Of a stretch of 64,000 nt of DNA, positions 25,865 through 33,711 are shown piece by piece (position 1 is the stretch's first letter; each line of letters begins with the position of its first letter). The position numbers and the translations under genes are program-made. The notes below the pieces were generated by a model. It did no database searches. It was given only the letters and a program-made list of their open reading frames with translations, and was not told where the DNA came from. This stretch comes from Variovorax paradoxus NBRC 15149 (lineage in GTDB: Bacteria; Pseudomonadota; Gammaproteobacteria; Burkholderiales; Burkholderiaceae_C): the NCBI RefSeq assembly GCF_001591365.1, contig NZ_BCUT01000001.1, positions 3,124,898 through 3,188,897 of the forward strand, in the 5' to 3' direction.

Positions 25865-26410
25865 ATGGCGACCCGCCCCGATCCGACGGACGATTCCAGG
25901 AAGAAGAGGGCGGCGCCTGCGAAGCCTGCAAGAAAAACTCCTGCGGCCAGGAAGGCGCCCGCAGCCGGGAAGAGGGCTGCGGCACCGAAGAAAAGAACGG
26001 CCGCTGCCGCACCGGACACCGCGCCGGGCAAGAAGGCCGTCGGCGCCGAGGGCCTGCTGCGCGCCGGCCTCAAGGTGCTCGGCAATGTGCGCGACGACGT
26101 CGCCAAGCGCCAGGCCAACGTGATCGAAGGGCTGCTGGGCATCGGCCAGGCCAGGTTCGATCCGGCAGCGGCTGCCAAGGCTGCAGTCCCTCGCGGCTTT
26201 CCGGGCCTCGACAGCTTCGGCCTGCGCAAGTTCGAAGACGTGTTCGACCAGCGCGTGGCCACCGCGCTGCAGCGCCTGGGCATGCCCAGCGCGCAAGAGG
26301 TGCAGGCGCTGCGCGAAGAAGTCATTCGCCTGCGTGAACGCCTCGCGCAACTCGAGCCAAAGCAACTCGAGCCCAGGAACGCCGGCCCGCGCGGCAGCGG
26401 CAAGCGCTGA
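25865..26410 (+). CDS. PhaF/PhaI-type phasin with N-terminal histone-like region
   Basis: A 181-residue protein in two parts. Residues 1-60 are basic and Ala/Pro-rich (KPARKTPAARKAPAAGKRAA). Residues 60-165 contain FEDVFDQRVATALQRLGMPSAQEVQALREEV followed by a coiled coil, the pattern of the C-terminal part of PhaI/PhaF phasins. In Pseudomonas PhaF the phasin domain is N-terminal and the DNA-binding KAAP tail C-terminal; here the order is reversed. PhaF binds granules to the nucleoid for segregation, and this protein may do the same for lipid or PHA granules. It lies 17 nt after the previous gene, in one operon. Confidence 0.75.
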   Translation: MATRPDPTDDSRKKRAAPAKPARKTPAARKAPAAGKRAAAPKKRTAAAAPDTAPGKKAVGAEGLLRAGLKVLGNVRDDVAKRQANVIEGLLGIGQARFDPAAAAKAAVPRGFPGLDSFGLRKFEDVFDQRVATALQRLGMPSAQEVQALREEVIRLRERLAQLEPKQLEPRNAGPRGSGKR

Positions 26411-26460
26411 GCGCCGGCAGCCCGGCGAAGCACCGACGCACGCAGCAGCACCAGCCGGTT

Positions 26461-27096
26461 GTGGCCAGTTCCAACACCACGCGCGACCGCATCCTGCAGG
26501 CCAGCCTCGCGCTGTTCAATGCGCAGGGCCTGGCGGCGGTGTCCACGCACAAGATCGCGGCCGAGCTCGGCATCAGCCCGGGCAACCTGCACTACCACTT
26601 CAAGGCCAAGCAGCTGATCGTCGAATGGCTGTTCCGGCGCTTCGAGCAGCGGCTCGAAGTGCTCGACGGCTCCGCGGGCTCGATCACCGCCATCGACGAC
26701 CTCTGGCTCGCGCTGCACCTGCGCTTCGAGGCCATCGACCAGTACCGCTTCATCTACCGCGACATGGCCTTCCTGGCCGGCGAATACCCCGCGCTCGGCC
26801 AGCGCGCGCAGGCGCTCACCGCGCAGAACCTGCTGGCGGCCCAGGCGCTGTGCGAAGGGCTGGTGGCCTCGGGCGTGATCGAGACCAGCGCCGAGCAGGC
26901 CCGCATCCTCGCCCTGCAGATGGTCTTCACCACCACCTGCTGGCTCTCGTTCGAACGCCTGGTGCCGGGGCGCGACGCGCTCGCGCAGGCCGACCCGGGA
27001 TTGGCGGCCTTCTACACGCTCACCCTGATTTCCCCGTATGTTTCCAGCGAATCGAGGGCTTACCTTGATTACCTGCGGGGCAAATACCTCGGATAA
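26461..27096 (+). CDS. TetR-family regulator, PhaD-like
   Basis: A 211-residue TetR protein from a GTG start. The HTH STHKIAAELGISPGNLHYHFKAKQ closely resembles that of PhaD, the activator of the pha cluster in Pseudomonas. The ligand domain (DLWLALHLRFEAIDQYRFIYRDMAFLAGEYPAL) is also PhaD-like. It follows the phasin-like gene by 50 nt, so it is probably in the same operon, and its ligand is probably an acyl-CoA-type metabolite. The neighbourhood makes it the regulator of the granule genes; the target site is not identified. Confidence 0.88.
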   Translation: MASSNTTRDRILQASLALFNAQGLAAVSTHKIAAELGISPGNLHYHFKAKQLIVEWLFRRFEQRLEVLDGSAGSITAIDDLWLALHLRFEAIDQYRFIYRDMAFLAGEYPALGQRAQALTAQNLLAAQALCEGLVASGVIETSAEQARILALQMVFTTTCWLSFERLVPGRDALAQADPGLAAFYTLTLISPYVSSESRAYLDYLRGKYLG

Positions 27097-27185
27097 AGAT
27101 CGCTGTTGTCCGACGCGGCGGTGAAACTTTGGTTCGCCATGCTCGTCCCACCCAGCAACCAGGCACAGAAAGGAAAGCCGCCCTC

Positions 27186-27959
27186 ATGACCACCGCCACC
27201 CGAGACCCCATCGCGCCGCCGTCCGGCCTGCTGCTGCTGGCCGAGGCGCGCGCACTCTGGGAAACGGGCGCCGGCATCGCGATGTGGCCGCTGCTGCAGC
27301 TCGCGCCGCGCGGCGACGGGCATCCGGTGCTCGTGCTGCCCGGCCTCGTGGCGGGCGACGGCTCCACGCTGGTGCTGCGCCGCTACCTGTGCAGCCGCGG
27401 CTACGACGCGCACGGCTGGGGCCAGGGCCGCAACTTCGGTCCGCGCGAAGGCGTGGAAGACGGCATGCTCGCGCTGCTGAAATCCCTCGCCGAAAAGAGC
27501 GGCCGGAAGGTCAGCGTGATCGGCTGGAGCCTGGGCGGCGTCTATGCGCGGCTGCTGGCATCGGCGCAGCCGGCGCTGGTGCGCAACGTCATCACCCTGG
27601 GCAGCCCGTTCTCCGGCAGCCCGCGCGCCACCAATGCATGGCGCGTGTACGAGGGCGTGAGCGGCCAGAGCTCGCACGACCCGCGCCGCATGAAGTTCGT
27701 GCAGCCCACGCCGCCGGTGCCCACGACCTCGATCTTCAGCCGCACCGACGGCGTCGTCGCCTGGCGCTGCAGCCTCGAGAAGCCGGGGCCGCAGGCGGAA
27801 AACATCGAGGTGGTGGCGAGCCACCTGGGGCTGGGCGCGCATCCGGCGGTGCTCTATGCGCTGGCCGACCGGCTGGCGCAGCCGGAGGGCGAGTGGAAGC
27901 CCTTCAACCGCGGCCTGCTCGGGCCGCTGGTCTATCCCGATCCGAGCCGCAAGGCCTGA
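27186..27959 (+). CDS. alpha/beta hydrolase (lipase/esterase-like)
   Basis: A 257-residue alpha/beta-hydrolase. The oxyanion region PVLVLPGLVAGDGSTL and the nucleophile elbow VIGWSLGGVYARLLA (GxSxG as GWSLG) are clear; acid and His candidates are TDGVVAW and VASHLGLG. No signal peptide is present. The strong AAAGGAAAG Shine-Dalgarno fixes the start. Placed behind the WS/DGAT-phasin-regulator genes, it may mobilise stored lipid or PHA, though this is only context. It is convergent with the P450 gene. Confidence 0.82.
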   Translation: MTTATRDPIAPPSGLLLLAEARALWETGAGIAMWPLLQLAPRGDGHPVLVLPGLVAGDGSTLVLRRYLCSRGYDAHGWGQGRNFGPREGVEDGMLALLKSLAEKSGRKVSVIGWSLGGVYARLLASAQPALVRNVITLGSPFSGSPRATNAWRVYEGVSGQSSHDPRRMKFVQPTPPVPTTSIFSRTDGVVAWRCSLEKPGPQAENIEVVASHLGLGAHPAVLYALADRLAQPEGEWKPFNRGLLGPLVYPDPSRKA

Positions 27960-27975
27960 CTGAACTGCGGCGGGG

Positions 27976-30900
27976 CTACGCTCCCGCCCAGACGTCCAGC
28001 ACATAGCGCTGGTCGGCAATCATCTGGTCCATCCACGCCGCGCCGTCGTGGCCGTGCCCCCGCGCCAGGTCGGCCAGCGTGCGCCGCACGTCGGGTTCCA
28101 TGCGCGAACCGTCGCCGCACACGTAGATCACGCCGCCCGCTTCGAGCAGCTTCCACACGGCCGCGCCCTGCTCGCGGATCAGGTCCTGCACATAGACCTT
28201 GCGCTCGCCCGCGCGCGAGAACGCGGTGTGTAGCTTCATCAGGCCGCGGTGCGACCAGGCTTCGAGCTCCTCGGCGTAGATGAAATCCTGCTCGGGATGG
28301 CGGCAGCCGAAGAACAGCATCGCGTCGCCCAGCGCCTGGCCGCGCTCGGCCTGTGCCGCGCGCTCCTGCAGGAAGCCGCGGTACGGCGCAAGGCCGGTGC
28401 CGGGGCCGATCATGACGAGTGGGCGCTGCGCATCCTCGGGCAGGCGGAAGCCTTCGGCCGTGGTTTCGCGGATCACGCCGTGCACCGTGTCGCCCGCTTC
28501 GGCGCGCGCCAGGTAGTTGGAGCACACACCCTCGAAGGTGCCCTTGCCCGACAGCGCCGGCGCGCTCACCACGCCCACGGTGACGCTGCAGCGCCCCGGC
28601 GTCATCGTGGGCGAGGAAGAGATCGAGTAGTAGCGCGGCGAGAGCGGCGACAGCATCTCGAGGAACACCGCGAACGGCAGCTGACAGGCGCGGTGCTCCT
28701 CGAGCAGGTCGAGCAGCGACCTGCGCTTGTGCAGCACCTGCGCCTTGTAGGCAGCCTGCGAGGCGTCGTCGCTGCCCGAGAGCGCGGCGAGCTTTGGCCG
28801 GGTGGCCGGGCACTCGGTGTATGCCGCGAGCGTGGCGATCTGCTTGCGCGTGGCCACGTCCTGCAGCTCGACATAGTCGCCGAGCAGGCGATCGACCGCG
28901 ATCACCTGGTCGACCGGCAGCGCCGTCTTGCGGCCTGAGTCGGCATGCAGCCGCACATGCGCGGCGCGGTCGAATCCGAAGCGCGCCATCGCGCGTTCCA
29001 CCTGCGCCGGGCTGTTGCGCGGCACCACGCTCAGGTGGTCGCCAGCGCGGTAGTCCACGCCTTCGGGCAGCATCAGCTCGACGTGGCGCGTGGAGCGGCC
29101 CGCTTCGCCGGCGCTGCCGGGATCTTTCTGCAACTCGCGGTTCTCGATCACGCGCAGCGCCACCGCGCCCAGCGCGTCGACGAGAGCGTTCTTCTGCGGC
29201 GGCGGCAGTTCCTCGAGCGTGTAGAGCGGCTCGGCCTCGGCGGGCGTGTCGGCGCCGGACTGGATGCCGAAGGCCTTCACCAGTTCGGGCCAGAGCGCGT
29301 CGCTCCAGTCCTGGAAGGCGCCGTCCATGTCCTCGCGCGCATCGCCCTCGCCGCGCGGATGCACCCGCGTGGCGCCGAGCGCGCCGAGCCGCTCGTCGAT
29401 GCGCCGCGGCACCGCCTGGTAGGTGGCGGCCCAGTCGGTGTTGCCGCAGCCGAAGACGCTGAAGCGCACGCCGTTGAGCGAATCGTCGGCCTTGTCGAGC
29501 CAGCGGTGGAACTCGGCCGCGTTGTCGGGCGCCACGCCGTTGTACGAGGCGCAGACGATGGCGACGGCGCCATTGGCGGGCAGCCGCTCGGCGTAGTCGT
29601 CGAGCGAAGCCACCTGTGTCGAGAAGCCGCGCAGCTCGCCGGCCTCGGCCAGCTGGCGCGCCAGGTCTTCGGCCGTGCCGAGGTTGGAGCCCTGCAGCAC
29701 CAGCAGCGAGGTGCCGTGCCGCGCGGCCTGCGGCTTGCGCGCGGCGGCCTGCCTGGGCTGCACCGGCGCGGCGGCCGCATCGGCGGTGTTGCCGCGCGGC
29801 CGCGTGGCCGGGTCGCGCAGCAGCGCCTTGATCTTGAGGCCTTCCGGCTTGATCGTGAGCGCCTCCTTGATGCGGAGCTTGTAGCCCGTGTGGTCGACGA
29901 GGTCGAAGCGTTGCAGGATCATGCCCAGCGTGAGCACCGCTTCCTGCAATGCGAACTGGCGCCCGATGCAGGCGCGCTGCCCGTTGCCGAAGGGCTTGAA
30001 GGCATTCACCGGCCGCTCGCGCTCGGCCTCGCGGCTGAAGTGGTCGGGGTTGAACTCGTCGGCGTCCTCGCCCCAGATGCCCTTGTCGCGATGCAGCGCC
30101 AGCGCATGCATGATGACCATGTTCTTCTTCTTGATCGTGTACTGGCCGCCGATGGTGGTGTCTTCCTTCGCGCGCATCGCGATGGCGGGCGCGGTCGGGT
30201 ACAGGCGCAGCGCCTCCTTGAGCACCTGCATCACGTACTGCAGGCGGTTGACCTGCGCATAGGTCGGCTTCTGCGAGGTGTCGGGGCCGAACACGTTGTC
30301 GACCTCGGCCTGCGCCTTGGCCAGCGCCTCGGGGTTCTTCAGCAGGAAGTAGATCGCGAACGAGAGCAGGCCGCTGGTGGTCTCGTGCCCCGCGATCAGG
30401 AATTCGATGCACTCGTCGCGGATCATCTTGTCGGTGAGTTTTTCGCCGCTCTTCTTGTCGACGCCCGCGATCATGTAGCTCAGCAGGTCGGGCTTGGTGG
30501 CAATGTCGGCCCCGCCCGCGCGGCGCTCCTCGATGATGTCCTCCACCATCTTGTGCATGAAGCGGATGTCCTTGCGCTGCTGCGCGAGCTCCTTCTTGAG
30601 CATGAACTCCTCGAGCGGCAGGCCGCGGCGGTTCTGCACCGTCTCCAGCGTGCGCACCATTGCATCGACAAAAGGATGGAAGCCCTCGCGGTAGAACGAA
30701 TTGAAGCGGTAGCCGAAGCCGCACAGGCCGATGGTGTCGAGCGTGAGCGCGGTCATGTCGCGCACCACGTCCACCTCTTCGTCGAAGTTCAGGCGCTCCC
30801 ACTTGGTGACCAGCTGGCCCGCGATGTCCAGCATCATCGGGTGGTAGGCCTGCATCGCGCGCTGGCTGAAGTTGGCCAGGAGGATGTTGTGCGGCTTCGA

Positions 30901-31200
30901 CCAGGTTTCCTCGTGCGTGTCGGAGGTGAAGAGGCCGTGCGACGCTGCGCGAAGCCGCCGCAGCGCGCCGCGCGTGCTCTTGTCGAAGCGCGCCTCTTCG
31001 CACAGCTCGTCGACCAGCGCGGGCGAGGACACCACGATCACCGGCATGCCCGGCATGTCGAGCCAGTAGATGCCGCCGAGGTCCTGCGCGATCTTCCACA
31101 TGTCGAGCACGGGGGAGTCGGAGCCGATCGACAGCAGGTTGCCGACGAAGGGCTTCTTTGCGGGATGCGGGATCGGATGGAGCGAGTTTTTGCCTGCCAT
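27976..31200 (-). CDS. self-sufficient cytochrome P450-NADPH reductase fusion (CYP102 type)
   Basis: A 1074-residue fusion that should hydroxylate fatty acids at sub-terminal positions. The P450 domain (1-480) has the I-helix AGHETTSG, the K-helix ExxR in VLKEALRLYPT and the heme loop FGNGQRACIG near 401-410. GLFTSDTHEETWSKPHN aligns with the active-site loop of P450 BM3, with the Phe that controls selectivity retained. An Ala/Arg/Pro linker leads to the FMN domain (from about 490), then the FAD/NADPH domains (YYSISSSPTM, GPGTGLAPYRGF, FFGCRHPEQDF, VYVCGDGSRMEPDV). Size and order match BM3 (1049 aa). It is monocistronic; its promoter would lie in the 31201-31340 gap. Confidence 0.95.
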   Translation of the reverse strand: MAGKNSLHPIPHPAKKPFVGNLLSIGSDSPVLDMWKIAQDLGGIYWLDMPGMPVIVVSSPALVDELCEEARFDKSTRGALRRLRAASHGLFTSDTHEETWSKPHNILLANFSQRAMQAYHPMMLDIAGQLVTKWERLNFDEEVDVVRDMTALTLDTIGLCGFGYRFNSFYREGFHPFVDAMVRTLETVQNRRGLPLEEFMLKKELAQQRKDIRFMHKMVEDIIEERRAGGADIATKPDLLSYMIAGVDKKSGEKLTDKMIRDECIEFLIAGHETTSGLLSFAIYFLLKNPEALAKAQAEVDNVFGPDTSQKPTYAQVNRLQYVMQVLKEALRLYPTAPAIAMRAKEDTTIGGQYTIKKKNMVIMHALALHRDKGIWGEDADEFNPDHFSREAERERPVNAFKPFGNGQRACIGRQFALQEAVLTLGMILQRFDLVDHTGYKLRIKEALTIKPEGLKIKALLRDPATRPRGNTADAAAAPVQPRQAAARKPQAARHGTSLLVLQGSNLGTAEDLARQLAEAGELRGFSTQVASLDDYAERLPANGAVAIVCASYNGVAPDNAAEFHRWLDKADDSLNGVRFSVFGCGNTDWAATYQAVPRRIDERLGALGATRVHPRGEGDAREDMDGAFQDWSDALWPELVKAFGIQSGADTPAEAEPLYTLEELPPPQKNALVDALGAVALRVIENRELQKDPGSAGEAGRSTRHVELMLPEGVDYRAGDHLSVVPRNSPAQVERAMARFGFDRAAHVRLHADSGRKTALPVDQVIAVDRLLGDYVELQDVATRKQIATLAAYTECPATRPKLAALSGSDDASQAAYKAQVLHKRRSLLDLLEEHRACQLPFAVFLEMLSPLSPRYYSISSSPTMTPGRCSVTVGVVSAPALSGKGTFEGVCSNYLARAEAGDTVHGVIRETTAEGFRLPEDAQRPLVMIGPGTGLAPYRGFLQERAAQAERGQALGDAMLFFGCRHPEQDFIYAEELEAWSHRGLMKLHTAFSRAGERKVYVQDLIREQGAAVWKLLEAGGVIYVCGDGSRMEPDVRRTLADLARGHGHDGAAWMDQMIADQRYVLDVWAGA

Positions 31201-31355
31201 GGGTGTCGTGCCTTTGGAGTGGACCCGCTTCGGAGATTCCGGCGTGTGACTCCGGAGTATCCCGAGGGCACCGGTGGGGGGCAGGACGGGGTTTCCCTTA
31301 GGCTGGTTCGGTGCCTTTGCCTTTGTTTGTTTAGTGGCGCCGCTGATTCAGGGCG

Positions 31356-31451
31356 CGCTCCCGCCGACGGGGTACCTTGCTCCGCGAATGTCCCCCGCGC
31401 TTCGCGCTCCTCCTTTATTTCGCTGCGCAAGGCACCCCATCGGCGGGAGCG
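31356..31451 (+). repeat. stem-loop repeat, copy A
   Basis: Arms 31356-31380 and 31427-31451 (25 nt each) are complementary at 23 of 25 positions around a 46-nt core (31381-31426). The core carries a nested hairpin GCGC-TTC-GCGC and is 43/46 identical to the core of copy B. Both arm mismatches become G-T (G-U) pairs on the minus strand, which suggests that the minus strand is the structured one. Confidence 0.8.
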
Positions 31452-31497
31452 TGATCAGGGCACTGGTTGATCAGTGGTGCACCCGGAGCGTGCCCTG

Positions 31498-31593
31498 GTG
31501 CACAGAGCATCGGGTGCTCCCCGCAGCGAAATCAAGGAGGAGGGCGAAGCCCGGGGGACATTCGCGGAGGGGAGTACCCGGTGATCTGTGCAC
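31498..31593 (-). repeat. stem-loop repeat, copy B (inverted relative to copy A)
   Basis: Arms 31498-31522 and 31569-31593 are complementary at 22 of 25 positions around a 46-nt core (31523-31568). The arms share only about 11 of 25 positions with copy A, yet each copy pairs with itself. The nested hairpin is GGGC-TTC-GCCC, a compensated change relative to copy A. Two of the three arm mismatches are G-T on the plus strand, the strand that corresponds to the minus strand of copy A. Confidence 0.8.
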
Positions 31594-31634
31594 GCGCCCT
31601 GAAGGACTTCAGCCGCAACAGCAAGCAGAAGCCC

Positions 31635-32897
31635 TCAAGGCCGAACCATCTTGCAGTCAGACCCCTGCGCCAGCTCGTTGCCCGTGTAGACAGCGTCCGT
31701 CCGGAAGCCGTAGTTCGTCCCTTCCCAGCCCACCTTCACGGTCTTGCCATCGACCGGCGCAATCGTGTTGACCACCTGCGGCAGCAGCAGCTGGTGGTCC
31801 TCGGCGCGCATGCGGATCGGCCCCACCACCGAGTCGTAGCTCATGTCCTCGAGCGCACGCGCCACCTTCACCGTGTCGGTCGAGCCGGCCTTGTTGATGG
31901 CGGCGGCCAGCAGGCGCGGCGTGAAGTCGATGCGCGGCGCGAGGAAGTCCTTGCCCGTCTTCGCCTTGTAGGCCTTGGCCAGCGCATCGGCGCGCGGCGT
32001 GTCGGTCTGCCCCGGATGCCATTCGGCCACCCAGGTCAGCTGCCCGAGTTTGGCCTGCGACACCGCCAGCACCGTGCCCGGCACCGAGCCCGCGCTGTGG
32101 TTGAAGTAGCGCAGGTTGTAGCCCGCATCGCCCGCGGCCTTGAGCAGCAGCGTCATGTCCTGGCCCCAGTTGCCGGTGATCACCGAGTCGGCGCCGCTTT
32201 GCTTGATGTTCGCGATGTAGGGCGAGAAGTCCTTCACGCGGCCGATCGGATGCAGCGTTTCGCCGACGAACTGCACGTCGGGCCGCGCCAGGCCCACCAG
32301 CTGGCGCCCGTAGCTCGCCCACTGCTTGCCGTGGGCGTAGTCCTGGTTCAGCAGGTAGACCTTCTTCACGTCCGGCGTCTTCTTGATGTAGTTGGCCAGC
32401 GCCTTCATCTTCATCGCCGTGTTGGCCTCGGTCTGGAAGTGCCAGAAGCTGCAGTTCTTGCCGGTCATCTCGGGATCGATCGACGAATGGTTCAGCACGA
32501 TCAGCTCCTTGCCCGGATTGCGCTGGTTCCAGCGCGCCACCGACTGCACCAGCGCCGTCACCACCGAGGAGCCCGACCCGCCCGTGACGATGGCCTGGGC
32601 GCCCTGGTCGATGGCCGCCTGCAGCGCGCTCTGGCTCTCCTGCGCCGAGAGCTTGCTGTCGAACTGCAGCAGCTGCAGCTTCGTGCCGCCGAGCACGCCG
32701 CCCTTGGCGTTGATCTCCTCGATGGCGTACTGCGTGTGCGTGAGCATCAGCTCGCCCACGTTCGCGAACGGCCCCGAGAGCGGGTCGATATAGGCGATCT
32801 TGTAGCTGGGCTGCTGTTGCTGTGCCTGGGCGCCGCCGGCAACGGCCAGCAGGCAGGCGAGGGCGATCGGCGCCAGTGGCGCGTGCTTGGGCTTCAT
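31635..32897 (-). CDS. branched-chain-amino-acid-type ABC transporter substrate-binding protein
   Basis: A 420-residue periplasmic binding protein of the HAAT/LivJ family. Signal peptide APIALACLLAVAGGAQAQ is followed by YKIAYIDPLSGPFANVGELM, INAKGGVLGGTKLQLL and the GGSGSSVV loop. The family also binds aromatic and short organic acids, and the neighbouring acyl-CoA ligase and carboxylase make an organic acid a reasonable ligand. The LivHMGF partner genes are not next to it. It is co-oriented with the downstream-reading TetR gene, which lies 29 nt upstream, so the two may form one transcript. Confidence 0.92.
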   Translation of the reverse strand: MKPKHAPLAPIALACLLAVAGGAQAQQQQPSYKIAYIDPLSGPFANVGELMLTHTQYAIEEINAKGGVLGGTKLQLLQFDSKLSAQESQSALQAAIDQGAQAIVTGGSGSSVVTALVQSVARWNQRNPGKELIVLNHSSIDPEMTGKNCSFWHFQTEANTAMKMKALANYIKKTPDVKKVYLLNQDYAHGKQWASYGRQLVGLARPDVQFVGETLHPIGRVKDFSPYIANIKQSGADSVITGNWGQDMTLLLKAAGDAGYNLRYFNHSAGSVPGTVLAVSQAKLGQLTWVAEWHPGQTDTPRADALAKAYKAKTGKDFLAPRIDFTPRLLAAAINKAGSTDTVKVARALEDMSYDSVVGPIRMRAEDHQLLLPQVVNTIAPVDGKTVKVGWEGTNYGFRTDAVYTGNELAQGSDCKMVRP

Positions 32898-32926
32898 GGT
32901 TTGTCTCTCTCGGTTTTTGGGGGAAG

Positions 32927-33625
32927 TCAGTCCGGGCTGCGAAGGCCGATCACGCGGCTCGCGAGCTTCGTGAGCTCGGTCGCCACCTCGTCGGGCGAGA
33001 GGCGGCCGTTCGGCCGGTACCAGCTGTAGAGAAAGCCCGGCAGGCTGCAGGCCGCGAGGGCCGTGATCTTGGTTTCCTCGAAGTCCAGGTCGCCGTCACG
33101 GCGCGCTTCTTCGAGCAGCGGACAGAGCAGGTCGTAGAAGTGATGTGCGAGCTTCTTCTGCGCCGCGATGTATTCGGGCCGGTACACCTGCGGCTCGCGG
33201 TACGGAAAGAAGGCGCAGGGATGGTGCGCAATGGTCGCGCGGATCAGCCGTTCGATGCCTTCGAGCACCTTCTCGCTCGCGCGGCGCGGATCGCCGGCCG
33301 CAAAGTCGAGTGCGGTGAAGCAGTCGACCGCGGGGCGCCACGACAGCGTTTCGAAGATCTCCTGCTTGTCGCGGAAGTAGTAGTACACGAAGGGCTTGGT
33401 CATGCCCAGCGCGCGCACGATCTGCGCCATGGTGGTGTTGGCATAGCCCTGCGCCGCAAAGAGCTGCGCCGCGGCCTGCAGGATGCGCTCGCGCTGCAGG
33501 TCGGTGCCCTGCGTGGCCGCGCGCTGGCGCCCGGTGCCCTGGGGCAGGTGCGGCCGTGCCGTGGCGGCGGCCGAGGTTTCGGCCTTGCCAGAGGGTTTGT
33601 GCCGTGTCGCGGAAGTTATACCCAT
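32927..33625 (-). CDS. TetR-family transcriptional regulator
   Basis: A 232-residue TetR regulator with an HTH in ERILQAAAQLFAAQGYANTTMAQIVRALGMTKPFVYYYFRDKQEIF. The effector domain contains CAFFPYREPQVYRPEYIAAQKK. It is divergent from the acyl-CoA ligase/carboxylase operon and upstream of the binding-protein gene, so it probably controls both in response to an acyl-CoA. ATG 33625 is chosen because an AACAAT -10-like hexamer lies 7 nt upstream and a longer reading would extend across the operator-like region. About 40 low-complexity residues precede the HTH. Confidence 0.87.
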   Translation of the reverse strand: MGITSATRHKPSGKAETSAAATARPHLPQGTGRQRAATQGTDLQRERILQAAAQLFAAQGYANTTMAQIVRALGMTKPFVYYYFRDKQEIFETLSWRPAVDCFTALDFAAGDPRRASEKVLEGIERLIRATIAHHPCAFFPYREPQVYRPEYIAAQKKLAHHFYDLLCPLLEEARRDGDLDFEETKITALAACSLPGFLYSWYRPNGRLSPDEVATELTKLASRVIGLRSPD

Positions 33626-33653
33626 GGGTAGGATTGTTGGTGCACCATGCACC
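33619..33653. promoter_or_regulatory. two palindromes in the TetR / CoA-ligase divergent promoter
   Basis: A perfect 12-bp palindrome TACCCATGGGTA (33619-33630) covers the TetR start codon. A second, GGTGCA-CCA-TGCACC (33639-33653), lies 9 nt further, between the TetR start and the ligase ATG at 33712. AACAAT (33633-33638, minus strand) is a -10-like element for the TetR gene. Either palindrome could be the TetR operator. Confidence 0.45.
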
Positions 33654-33711
33654 CATTGGCAAGCGCTTGGCTCCTGCAGCCGGCTATCGATAACCCTGAG
33701 AAAGTGACGCC

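Larger units (their letters stand above)
31349..31601. repeat. 253-bp composite of two inverted stem-loop repeats
   Basis: The 434-nt non-coding gap between the P450 gene (start 31200) and the ABC binding-protein gene (stop 31635) holds this composite and otherwise nothing I recognise. It is bounded by CAGGGCGCG at 31349-31357 and its exact complement CGCGCCCTG at 31593-31601. A second pair, CAGGGCAC (31456-31463) and GTGCCCTG (31490-31497), brackets the centre. Inside are two 96-nt stem-loops in opposite orientation, listed separately. No protein-coding potential is convincing. It may be a REP/BIME-like or MITE-like element, or a structured RNA locus. Confidence 0.8.

Noticed and set aside
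24960..26030. Possible repeat DNA or microsatellite in the AAG/GCC-rich stretches
   Set aside because: The stretches are in frame in three genes and encode Lys/Ala/Pro tails; the selection appears to be on protein composition.
28945..31470. An 841-codon plus-strand open frame opposite the P450 gene
   Set aside because: Its translation is low-complexity Arg/Ala/His-rich with no domain, and the minus strand encodes a complete CYP102-type protein.
31349..31601. The stem-loops as ordinary transcription terminators
   Set aside because: Neither copy has a T-run, the loop is 46 nt and itself structured, and two copies share a conserved core, which terminators do not.
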